This document shows, piece after piece, positions 15,823 through 24,043 of a stretch of DNA of 24,101 nucleotides. The translations under genes were made by a program, and so were the position numbers. Within the stretch, counting starts at the first letter, position 1; each line of letters starts with the position of its first letter. The notes beneath the pieces were generated by a model that worked only from the letters and a program-made list of their open reading frames with translations, made no database searches and was not told where the DNA came from. The DNA is from JAHBVY01 sp964415255 (GTDB taxonomy: Bacteria; Myxococcota_A; Polyangia; Polyangiales; Polyangiaceae). Location: assembly GCA_964415255.1 (NCBI GenBank), contig CAYQAC010000078.1:1-24101 (forward strand), read 5' to 3'.

Positions 15823-16383
15823 ATGAAGCTAGGCACACTCTCATTCGTTGGCGCGCTCATCCTGTCCGTTGGCCTCGTCAACTGCACCGAGGATGACAAG
15901 GACGGTGGCTCCGGCGGCACCGCGGGTACGGGCGCCAACGGCGGCACCGCGGGTACGGGCGCTAACGGCGGCACCGCAGGCAGCGGTGGCAGCACCGCGG
16001 GCACCGGCGGCAGCACCGCGGGCACTGGCGGCAGCACCGCGGGCACCGGCGGCAGCACGGGCGGCACCGGCGGCAGCACGGGCGGCACCGGCGGCACCAC
16101 CGGCGATTGCACCGACGGTGGCACCGGCACCTGTCAGCAGTGCGTCCAGGCTGCCCAGTCGGGGTGCTGCATGGCGGAGTTCGCTGCGTGCGGAGCCAAC
16201 CCCTCCTGTGTGGCGCTCAACACCTGCCTCGATGGGTGCGGGGAGGACGAGAGCTGCATCGATGGTTGCATCAGCTCAAACCCTGGAGGGATCGACAACC
16301 TCTTCGACATCCTCGATTGCATGCTTGGCCCGGACGATGGCTCGCATCCCGGTGCTTGCGGCGTCGCCTGCTCAGAGCCCTGA
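15823..16383 (+). CDS. Cys-rich lipoprotein, first of a tandem pair
   Basis: 186 aa from ATG 15823 (MKLGTLSFVGAL), preferred over ATG 15814 because AGGAG lies 10 bases upstream exactly as in the paralogue. The lipidated Cys (21 in this numbering, VNC) is followed by TEDDKDGG and a stalk of Gly-Gly-Thr-Ala and Gly-Ser repeats to about residue 92. The C-terminal domain of about 90 residues holds 14 Cys, including CQQC, a CC pair, CLDGC and ACGVAC. All 14 are matched in the neighbouring protein, so seven disulfides are plausible in an extracytoplasmic setting. The gene ends just before a strong terminator, so it is probably a single transcription unit. The function is unknown. Confidence 0.8.
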   Translation: MKLGTLSFVGALILSVGLVNCTEDDKDGGSGGTAGTGANGGTAGTGANGGTAGSGGSTAGTGGSTAGTGGSTAGTGGSTGGTGGSTGGTGGTTGDCTDGGTGTCQQCVQAAQSGCCMAEFAACGANPSCVALNTCLDGCGEDESCIDGCISSNPGGIDNLFDILDCMLGPDDGSHPGACGVACSEP

Positions 16384-16400
16384 TCCGCAGCTAGCCTGAC

Positions 16401-16442
16401 CAGGCGGGAGCTCCCACGTGGGCTCCCGCCTGTTGGCTTTTT
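16401..16442 (+). terminator. Strong intrinsic terminator
   Basis: CAGGCGGGAGC (16401-16411) pairs perfectly with GCTCCCGCCTG (16422-16432) over a 10-base loop. TTGGC and then five T (16438-16442) follow. It sits 18 bases after the stop of the first Cys-rich lipoprotein gene and separates it from its paralogue. Confidence 0.88.
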
Positions 16443-16558
16443 GTGGCGCCACTGCACCTGAGCGATCTGTGGCGGTGTTTCGGTCGCCTGCTCGTGCGAT
16501 CTTGGCTACACCGAGGGCGCGGTCACCGCACTCCCCGAACCTCAGGAGCCTGAAGAAC

Positions 16559-17101
16559 ATGAAGCTTGGTGCACTCTCGTTGGTTGGCGTGCTCACCCTG
16601 TCCCTCATCGGCTGCGGCGGCGACGACGACAAAAAGAGCAGCTCGGGCGGAGCTGGGGGGAACGCAGGGACAGCAGGCACCGCCGGCTCGGGCGGCTCGG
16701 CCGGCTCGGGTGGCAGCGCAGGTACCGGCGGCAGCGCAGGTACCGGCGGCAGCGCCGGCTCGGGTGGCAGCGCGGGTACTGGGGGCACCAGCGGCGCCGC
16801 GGGCACCGGCGGCTCAGGCGCCGTCACGGATTGCGTGAGCGGCGGCGAGGGCAGCTGCCAAGACTGCCTCGCCCTCGCAGAGGTGCAGTGCTGCAGCACC
16901 GAGAAGGCGGCGTGTGATGCGGAGGCTGAGTGTGGCGCGCTGCAAGCCTGTGGCGGCGCCTGCCCCGACGGGGATGACGCCTGCGTCGAGCAGTGCCTCC
17001 AAGATCACGCAGCGGGCGTGGACCCAGCGCTCGCGCTGATGCACTGCATGATCGGCACTAACCCAGCGAACCTAGGCGCCTGCGGGTTCGTCTGCAACTG
17101 A
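16559..17101 (+). CDS. Cys-rich lipoprotein, second of a tandem pair
   Basis: 180 aa from ATG 16559 (MKLGALSLVGVL), with AGGAG (16544-16548) 10 bases upstream. Lipobox LIGC (Cys19) is followed by GGDDDKKSSS and Gly-Ser-Ala-Thr repeats to about residue 88. The C-terminal domain repeats the 14-Cys pattern of the upstream gene (CQDC, a CC pair, CGGACP, a late MHC and ACGFVC). The signal peptide and ribosome-binding region are also alike at DNA level (AGGAG, C/T-rich base, TGAAG, ATGAAGCT), showing duplication of the whole unit. It is separated from the first copy by a terminator, so each copy probably has its own promoter. The function is unknown. Confidence 0.8.
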   Translation: MKLGALSLVGVLTLSLIGCGGDDDKKSSSGGAGGNAGTAGTAGSGGSAGSGGSAGTGGSAGTGGSAGSGGSAGTGGTSGAAGTGGSGAVTDCVSGGEGSCQDCLALAEVQCCSTEKAACDAEAECGALQACGGACPDGDDACVEQCLQDHAAGVDPALALMHCMIGTNPANLGACGFVCN

Positions 17102-17117
17102 CGGCAACCTGGCTGAC

Positions 17118-17167
17118 GATTCAGGGCCCAGTGGTTGCTGAGATGGAGCCCCCAGGGCTCCTGAATC
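17118..17167 (+). terminator. Long hairpin after the second Cys-rich lipoprotein gene
   Basis: GATTCAGG (17118-17125) pairs with CCTGAATC (17160-17167), and GCCC (17126-17129) with GGGC (17155-17158), leaving one bulged T. It begins 17 bases after the stop. No T-run follows, so it may be a terminator aided by other factors or an RNA-stabilising stem. Confidence 0.45.
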
Positions 17168-17244
17168 GCGCCGCTCACCCACCACCACGGCTCATTTGAG
17201 CTAGACCGCAGCCTACGCGCCCCGTGTTGGCGCATACTCTGGCG

Positions 17245-19371
17245 GTGAACCGCCAGCAGCTCAAGGCTCAGCCCCTCACCGCGCCGCGGCGCAGCTTGCC
17301 GCAGCGCGTGTGGCTCTTGGCTGGGCTGAGCCTCACGGTGGCGTGCGGCGCCGAGGAGGCACCCGCAGGCTGCCATGAGTTTCACTGCATCGAAGCGCCG
17401 GCTGGCGTCAGCATCCAGCACGACTTCGCGGCGCAGCGCGCCGAGGAGCCTGGCAGCATCTACCGCGCGCCGTTCCCGAACGATAGCCTCCTGCTCGAGA
17501 GCGGCGCGCCGCAGCTCACTGGCTTCCCCAACCCACCAGGGCGCGCCATCGTCAGCTCCCTGATCACGCTGCTCAGCCAGGAGCGCGGCTTCAGCCTGAC
17601 GTCCGGCGTCTTCTTCACCCTGAGCGGCTCACTCACCGAGCCGAGCGACGCAGGTGCCGCCGTCACGCGCTGGGTCGACTACGCGGCCTCCACCCTGCCC
17701 ACCTCCCCGGTGCGGCTCCTCAACGTCGACCCTCAATCATCAGAGTACCTGACATCAACCCCCGTGCGCGTCGAGCTCCGCCCTGACGGGGGCCCCTTCG
17801 GCGCGCCGCAGCTCATCTCGCTGCTCCCGCTCCAAGGGCGCCCACTCTTGCCGCGCACACGCTACGCCGCGCTGGTGCTCGCGAGCGCGCCAGCGCTGAG
17901 CGGCCTCCCAGCGCTGGCGCCAAGCCGCGAGCTGATCGCGCTCTTGCGCGGCATCCAGCCGCCCGGGATGAGCGACGCCGCGTTCGCTGCCCACCGCGAG
18001 GCGCTCAGCGCCCTCACCCAGGCGGGCGTCGACCCAGCTGAGCTCGCCGGGCTCAGCGTGTTCACCACGGGCGACCCCACCGAGGGCCTCGCGCGCGCCG
18101 TCGCGACTGCGCGCCGCGAACAGCCGCTCAGCGTGAGCGCGCCGCTCACCCCAGATGAGGTGTTCGACGACTTCTGTGTGTACTCAGGCCGAGTCAGTGT
18201 GCCTGTCTATCAGCGCGGCGCGCCGCCCTACACGTCAGAAGGCGGCGGCTTTGAGCTCAACGCCCAGGGCGAACCCATCCTCGACCATGTGGAGGAGGCG
18301 CGGGTGGTGGTGACGCTGCCGCGGCGCGTGATGCCGAGCGCTGGGTTCCCGGTGGTGCTGTTCAGCCGGACCGGCGGCGGTGGCGATCGGCCCCTGGTGG
18401 ATCGCGGTGTCCGCGACGCGAGCGGAGCGCCGATTGTCCCAGGCAGCGGCCCCGCGCGTGAGTTCGCGCTGGTGGGCTTCGCGGGGGTGAGCGTGGACGG
18501 GCCTCACGGCGGGCTACGCAACATCACCGGCGGTGATGAGCAGTTCTTGATGTTCAACGTCAGCAACATCCTAGCGTTGCGGGACAACGTGCGGCAGTCC
18601 GCGCTGGAGCTCGCCTTGGCGAGCGATCTCCTGGAGACGCTCACGGTGGACGCCAGCGCCTGCCCAGGGCTAGGCGCGAGCGCGCGCTTCGACGCGGCCC
18701 ATCAGGTGCTCATGGGGCACTCGATGGGGGCGACCATCGCGCCGCTCACCTCAGCGGTGGCGCCGCGCTTTCGAGGGATGATCTTGAGCGGCGCGGGCGG
18801 CAGCTACCTTGAGAACATCATGCACAAGGGCAAGCCGCTCCGCGTGCGGCCGCTCGCCGAGGTGCTGCTGGGAGTGAGCGGCAGCTGGGAGCTTCACCCA
18901 GCGGATCCGGTGCTCAGCTTGTTCCAGTGGGCGGCGGAGCCCGCCGACCCGCCAGCCTACGCCACCCACCTGAACAAGACGGACGCCTCACCGCGCCACG
19001 TGCTGATGCTGCAGGGCATCGTGGACAACTACATCCTGCCCCCCATCGCCAACAGCCTAAGCTTGGCGCTCAGCCTGGATCTGGGCGGTCCAGCGCTCGA
19101 CGCCGCCGAGCCGCGCCTGGCGGAGTACACCCCGCTCACCGAGCTGCTCCCGCTGAGCGGCGGACAACAGCGGCCGCTGCCGCTTCACTACGCGGCGGGC
19201 GAGCGCGTGGCGCTGGTGACACAGCACCCAGAAGACGGCGTCGAAGACGGCCACGAGGCGGCGTTCCAGACGGAGCTGCCGAAGGCTCAATACCGCTGCT
19301 TCCTCGCGGCGCTAGCCCAAGGCGCGCCCCCGCTGATCCCAGACAACGCGAACGCCTGCTCAGGTGACTGA
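17245..19371 (+). CDS. Alpha/beta-hydrolase lipoprotein (esterase/lipase-like)
   Basis: GTG 17245 gives 708 aa; GTG 17224 is an alternative, and neither has a clear Shine-Dalgarno. The N-terminus has Lys/Arg residues, a hydrophobic stretch and lipobox LTVACG (Cys34), followed by GAEEAPAGC. Residues about 60-290 form a beta-rich N-terminal region (IYRAPFPNDSLLLE, LPLQGRPLLPRTRYAALVL) like that of large bacterial extracellular lipases. The hydrolase domain has the nucleophile elbow GHSMG with Ser493, GIVDNYILPP with candidate Asp594, and EDGHEAAF with candidate His670, a complete triad in the right order. It follows the Cys-rich gene by 143 bases. The protein is expected to be anchored outside the cytoplasm and to cleave an ester or lipid; the substrate is unknown. 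Confidence 0.85.
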   Translation: MNRQQLKAQPLTAPRRSLPQRVWLLAGLSLTVACGAEEAPAGCHEFHCIEAPAGVSIQHDFAAQRAEEPGSIYRAPFPNDSLLLESGAPQLTGFPNPPGRAIVSSLITLLSQERGFSLTSGVFFTLSGSLTEPSDAGAAVTRWVDYAASTLPTSPVRLLNVDPQSSEYLTSTPVRVELRPDGGPFGAPQLISLLPLQGRPLLPRTRYAALVLASAPALSGLPALAPSRELIALLRGIQPPGMSDAAFAAHREALSALTQAGVDPAELAGLSVFTTGDPTEGLARAVATARREQPLSVSAPLTPDEVFDDFCVYSGRVSVPVYQRGAPPYTSEGGGFELNAQGEPILDHVEEARVVVTLPRRVMPSAGFPVVLFSRTGGGGDRPLVDRGVRDASGAPIVPGSGPAREFALVGFAGVSVDGPHGGLRNITGGDEQFLMFNVSNILALRDNVRQSALELALASDLLETLTVDASACPGLGASARFDAAHQVLMGHSMGATIAPLTSAVAPRFRGMILSGAGGSYLENIMHKGKPLRVRPLAEVLLGVSGSWELHPADPVLSLFQWAAEPADPPAYATHLNKTDASPRHVLMLQGIVDNYILPPIANSLSLALSLDLGGPALDAAEPRLAEYTPLTELLPLSGGQQRPLPLHYAAGERVALVTQHPEDGVEDGHEAAFQTELPKAQYRCFLAALAQGAPPLIPDNANACSGD

Positions 19372-19423
19372 GCCACCGGGGCACAAGAGACCGTCGTTCC
19401 CACGCAGCGCAGCGTCCCCTCAT

Positions 19424-19449
19424 GGGGCGGGTTTGGGGGTTGGGTAGGG
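19424..19449 (+). other. Canonical G-quadruplex motif upstream of pdxH
   Basis: G-runs at 19424-19427, 19429-19431, 19435-19439, 19442-19444 and 19447-19449 are joined by 1-3 bases on the plus strand, which satisfies the standard quadruplex rule with one spare run. A complementary C-tract with the same CCCAACCCCC core lies at 19530-19543, about 15 bases before the pdxH start, so the two could also pair as a stem. Confidence 0.55.
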
Positions 19450-19557
19450 CCGCGACGAAGAGCCGCTACGAAGAGCCGCGACAACGCGAGCCGCGCCTTG
19501 GTAGAGACGACCCGCGCCGCGCGGCGCTCCCCAACCCCCCCCCAAAAAACCAAAGCC

Positions 19558-20157
19558 ATGGCTCAGCCGCTCACCATCCCCGCTCCAGACAGCGACCCGC
19601 TCGCGCTTTTTTCCACATGGTATGAATGCGCTGAGGCCGCCGGGGAGATCGCCGCCGCCTGCGCCCTGGCCACCAGCGGCGCGCGCGGGCCCTCCGTGCG
19701 CATGGTGCTGGTGAAGGGCCTGACCGACGGCGCCCTGTGCGTGTTCACGAACTACGGGAGCCGCAAGGCCGGGGAGCTCGACCAGGCGGGGCGCGCGGCG
19801 ATCGTCTACCACTGGCCGAAGCTCGGTGCTCAGGTGCGCTTCGAGGGGAGCGCGCGGCGCCTGTCCGGCGCCGAGAGCGACGCCTACTTCGCCTCCCGGC
19901 CACGAATAAGTCAGCTGAGCGCCCGAGTGTCACCGCAGAGCCGCCCCATCAGCTCCTACACGGAGCTCACTCAGGCGCGCGAGGCGCTCAGCGAGGCGCT
20001 GGGCGACGCACCCGTCACTCGCCCTGACGATTGGGGCGGCTACGCCATCTCGCCTGACCACGTGGAGTTCTGGCTGGATGAGCCGAACCGCCTGCACCGC
20101 CGCTTCGCCTTCGACAGGCTGGCTGACGATTGGGCGATGTCCCTGCTCGGACCCTGA
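19558..20157 (+). CDS. pdxH: Pyridoxamine 5'-phosphate oxidase
   Basis: FMN-dependent enzyme that oxidises pyridoxine or pyridoxamine 5'-phosphate to pyridoxal 5'-phosphate, the last step of vitamin B6 synthesis and salvage, in the cytoplasm. ATG 19558 gives 199 aa; a TTG at 19498 would add 20 low-complexity residues. Family hallmarks are RMVLVKG and FTNYGSRKAGEL (FMN phosphate contacts), SRPRISQLSARVSPQS, and the C-terminal WGGYAISPDHVEFW with PNRLHRRFAF (substrate and FMN binding). Length is slightly below the usual 210-220, lost at the variable N-terminus. No Shine-Dalgarno is visible: the start follows a run of C then A. The gene is convergent with the carboxylase gene, the stops being only 27 bases apart. 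Confidence 0.95.
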   Translation: MAQPLTIPAPDSDPLALFSTWYECAEAAGEIAAACALATSGARGPSVRMVLVKGLTDGALCVFTNYGSRKAGELDQAGRAAIVYHWPKLGAQVRFEGSARRLSGAESDAYFASRPRISQLSARVSPQSRPISSYTELTQAREALSEALGDAPVTRPDDWGGYAISPDHVEFWLDEPNRLHRRFAFDRLADDWAMSLLGP

Positions 20158-20184
20158 CCCCCCCAAGCCAGCAGGCCTCCCTGC

Positions 20185-23100
20185 TCAACCGAGCGCGCTG
20201 CCGATCGCCTCCACCAGGAAGGGCCGGGTGGCGCTGGCGGGGATGATGCACTCCAGCGAGGCCACGCGCAGCGCGCGCTCCACGGAGTGCACCGAGTCAA
20301 ACTCCTCAGCTACCTCCGCCTGCTTCTCCAGGACCACGTCCTGACGCACGCGGTCGAGGCGCTCGCGCAGCGCCGGGCTCGGCTTCGCGCGCAGCGCCTC
20401 AAGTGCCGCCTGCACCCGGGCGTCCGCCTGCACCCGGCTCCCCACCTCACGCCCGAACACCACCTTGGCCGCGGGGCCGCCGCCGATCACGGAGGCGTAG
20501 CTGCCCTCCAGCGCGATCGAGCGGAGCCCTGGGTTCAGCTCGCGGCTGAACACCACGTAGGCGCCGCCGTGGTAGCGCGAGACCACCAAGAACACGATCG
20601 GCCCGACGAAGTTGACCACCGCCCGCGCGATCTCCGCGCCGTACTCCAGCTGCAATTTCCGCATGGACTCTGGTGAGCCATCAAAACCTGAGAGGTTCGC
20701 CAAGATGACCACCGGGCGGTTGCCGCTGGCGGCGTTCAGCGCCCGCGCCACCTTGCGAGACGACTGCGGGAACAGCGTGCCGCCGTTCCACTCCGCGGGG
20801 CCGTCCGTCGGGCGGTAGCCGTGACGCGGCACGTTCTGGCTCTCCACCCCGATCAGACAGACGGCGTGACCACCTAGGTGCGCGTCCCAAACGATCGCCG
20901 TCTCGCCGCCGGCGAGCCCCTTCCAGCGCTCCAGGTGACCCCCATCTTGATCGATGACCGAGGCCATCAGCGCCCGCATCGCGAACGGCTTCTTGCGCCC
21001 AGGGTTGGTCGCGTCATCGAAGATCTCCCCGACGCGCTCGAAGCAATCTCCCTCAGCGGCGCGTGGGTACGGCGCCTCCGTCACCGCGCGATCGTGCGGG
21101 TCGCTGGTGTCCATCGGGCGTGGGCGCGCCTCACCAGGCACCACGTAGGTGTAGCTGTAGTGATCGTAGAGGATGCGGAAGGCGTCCTTCAGATCGGAGG
21201 CGTAGTATTGCGCCTGGCCGTTCGGCCCCATGATGCGCTCGTGGCCACCGATGGCGACCTCGTCCTCCGCGGAGACAGAGCCTGAGGCGGCCAGCGCCGC
21301 GCGCCCGGTGAGCACCATCGACGCGCGCGGGGTCATGATCAACACGCCGCGGGTGTGGAGCAGCATGGTCGAGAGCGCGTCCCAGTAGCTCTGCGCGCCG
21401 ACGTTCACCCCCGCCACGATGACATGAACCACGCCGCCCGCTTGGGTGAAGGTGACGATGCGCCGCACCACACGCGCCGTGGCGTCCAGGTTCTCGGTGC
21501 CTGAGTCCATCGCGATTTTTGCGCCGCTCGACACCGGCACCCACTCAAGCGGCACCCCCAGCGACTCCGCGAGGTCGAGCGCCGCCACCACGCGGTCGCA
21601 CTCTGGCGCGGCCAGCGCGCCCATTTCCCGCGTGGGATCTGACAGCACCAGCACCCGCCGCATCCCCTCAGGGACCTTGCGCGTGGGGGTGGAGATGACG
21701 CCGAACACGATGCCGCTCGTGTTCGAGCCGTAGGGGCGCCCAGCGACGCTCACCGCCTGGGGCGACGCGCTCCCTGGGTCCAGGTCGTACTCCTCGAACA
21801 CCCCCGCGGGCAGCGCGCGCTCGCTCGCCTGAGCGCCGAACGGCGCCGCGCCCGGCGCCAGCGTCCGGATGATCTCATACGGATAAACGAGGCCTCGACG
21901 CTTAGCGGCCACCACGCTGCGCTCGTAGGCCTGCGCCGGCACCAGCGGCGCCGTGTGCGGCTCTCGCCAGACGATGTCCATGGAGCTGCCCGTGATGTCG
22001 GTGATCACCATCTCACGGCGACGCGCCAGCTCCGAGGGCGCGGTGGGGTCCATGATCTTGAGCCGCACGGCGACGCGCTCGAGGCCCAGGTGCCGCGTGG
22101 CGGGGTGGAGCTTGCGCGAGAGCCACCCGGCGGTGTTCGCGTCGAGCACCACCTCATGCGCGAGGAACAGCGTGATGCGGTTCCACTGCAGGCGGCGCCG
22201 CGGATCGCGCTCGAGCAGGATGTGACGCATGGTGCGCGCCGCCTCATGGAAGGCGCGCTCCACGATCGGCACGTAGTGTACCGCCGCCGGGCCATCCTCC
22301 GGGGGCCGGCCGCGCACGTCCACCAGCACGAAGATGCGCTCATCCTCCGGCACCTCGCGGCTCCTGCCGTGGAAGCAGTAGATCCCCTCCGGGGAGGTGA
22401 GCCGTGAGAGCTCGAAGCTCTGGTAGCGGTCAAAGTCGACGCGCAGCGCGGCCTCGGGGTGCAGGTGGTGCAGCTCGAGCTCAGCTAACCCATCAGGTGT
22501 TTTGACGAAACTGTGGTGCTGGGTGCGAAGCTCCCGGTTCAAGATGGAGACGGTGAGGCGCTCCGCTGGCAGCGCCGCCTCAGCCAGCGCGCGGATACGC
22601 CCGAGCAGCGCGGCGACGTCGTCCTCCGGCGTGGCGGTCACCACCAGCTCCAGCGCGAACACACCGCCCCCTGCCTCGCGCGCGAGCTGCTCGAAGGCCA
22701 AGACCCCAGAGCCAGCGTCGGCGAGCGCCGAGAGCACCACGCGCCGCCCAGAGGCCTGCTCCTCACCGCGCTCCTCCACGAACTCGAGCCGCGCCGTGAT
22801 GAGCTCCGTCTCCCCCTCGCTGATGCGCCGCGTGCGCATCACCACCGGCTGCTTGGGGGAGTAGTTGCGACGCACGCAGGCCGACAGCGCGATGCCGCGC
22901 TGCCGCGGCGGCGCCTGGAGCAGCCAGCCCTTCACCTGACGGAACACGCCGGCTGGCGCCAGCGCCAGATCCGCGAGCACCTGCTCCTCGATCGCCTCGT
23001 CGCTGTGCTTCAGCCAGCGCTCCACGCCGCGTGAGGTGCGCTCCGCCTGCCGGCTCAGCTCCGGCCGCTCGAAGATGGTGTAGGCGGCGTCGATCGCGGC

Positions 23101-24038
23101 GTCCGCCACGTCGTCGGGCACCTGACCACGCATGGTGCCCACGCTGGTGAGCGCCAAGCGAAGATCCGCGTCGCGCTCGAGATCGAAGCCGAGCGCGCCG
23201 ATTTGCATCACGCGCTTCAGCAGCGCGCGCACCAAACGGAAGCGCGACTCCGGGCGGAGCTGCGAGGCGAACAGCCGGAGCACCGCGCGCTCGAGCGCCT
23301 CGCAATACTTCAGCGAGCTGAGCCCATAGTGCGCGAGGGCGCGGCGCAGCTGCTCCAAGAACTCCTCGGAGAGCTCGGCGCCCTCCACCCGCATGCGGCG
23401 CACGTAGAAGCGGAGCCGCGCGTTGTTCGAGGCCGCCACGAAGCCGCTGTCATCCGCGGCGCGGCGCCGGGNNNNNNNNNNTGTTCGATGAGCGAGTGGA
23501 GCGCCTCATCGAACACGTCGTAGCCGAGGAGCACGCGGAGCACCTCCTCACCCACCGCCTCCATCGCGCGACGCCAGACGCTGGGGTTGCCCGCGGCGGC
23601 GCGCGCCAGGTTCGGTGCGCCGACGCGCCCCGAGTCGTCCTGCGTGAAGAGCAGGTCGAGGGCGTCCTCCTCCTCCGGGAACACCAGGCGCGTGTCGGTC
23701 GCCTCGGTGTCCTCTTCACTCGCCGGATCGATCACCAAGATCACGTCCCCGGCGGCCACCTGCTGCCCCTTGCGCGCGCGGATCTCCTTCACCACGCCGC
23801 TCACCGGGGAGTCGAAGCCGATCTCCATCTTCATGGCCTCTACGAGGCCGAGCTGCTGACCTGCCTCCACCCGATCGCCCACGCCCACTTGCAGCGCGAC
23901 GACCATCGAGGGCGCGCTGGCGCACACCTGCCCCGCCGTCTGGCGCCCGAAGCTGTGGACGCGCCCCTCGATTTCTATGCGGATAACCGTGTCGCTGATG
24001 TCGAACAACACCCGCAGGTCGCGCTCGCAGATCTGCAT
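20185..24038 (-). CDS. Biotin-dependent acyl-CoA carboxylase, eukaryotic-type BCCP-central-carboxyltransferase protein (interrupted by assembly gap)
   Basis: ATG 24038 opens a frame with a biotinyl domain (SAPSMVVALQVGVGDRVEAG, then EAMKMEI, biotin Lys codon 23829-23831). The frame runs into the 10-N gap; after the gap an open frame continues to the stop at 20185-20187, with no start needed (RRRADDSGF precedes a GTG at 23439). The gap size is unknown, so the apparent frame change is not evidence of a frameshift. Downstream, roughly 23440-21900 resembles the central region of eukaryotic acetyl-CoA carboxylase (NRITLFLAHEVVLD ... REMVITDITGSSMDIVWREP). Roughly 21760-20250 is the carboxyltransferase (SSGAKIAMDSG, GVNVGAQSYWDALST, LTGRAALAASG, ANLSGFDGSPESM). 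It should transfer carboxyl from biotin to an acyl-CoA, making malonyl-CoA or a related product in the cytoplasm. Biotin carboxylase is not in this protein as seen and may be encoded by the gene ending at 24044. Confidence 0.85.
23472..23481. other. Assembly gap (10 N) inside the carboxylase gene
   Basis: Ten N between two parts of one gene. The sequence on its right side is an 11-bp perfect inverted repeat (23482-23492 with 23505-23515, TGTTCGATGAG and CTCATCGAACA, 12-base loop), which encodes VFDEALHSLIE. The left side is extremely GC-rich. Confidence 0.9.
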
Positions 24039-24043
24039 GCGCC

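Noticed and set aside
23310..23471. Apparent frame change in the carboxylase gene around the gap
   Set aside because: The 10-N placeholder does not give the true gap length, so the frame shift across it cannot be interpreted as a real mutation.
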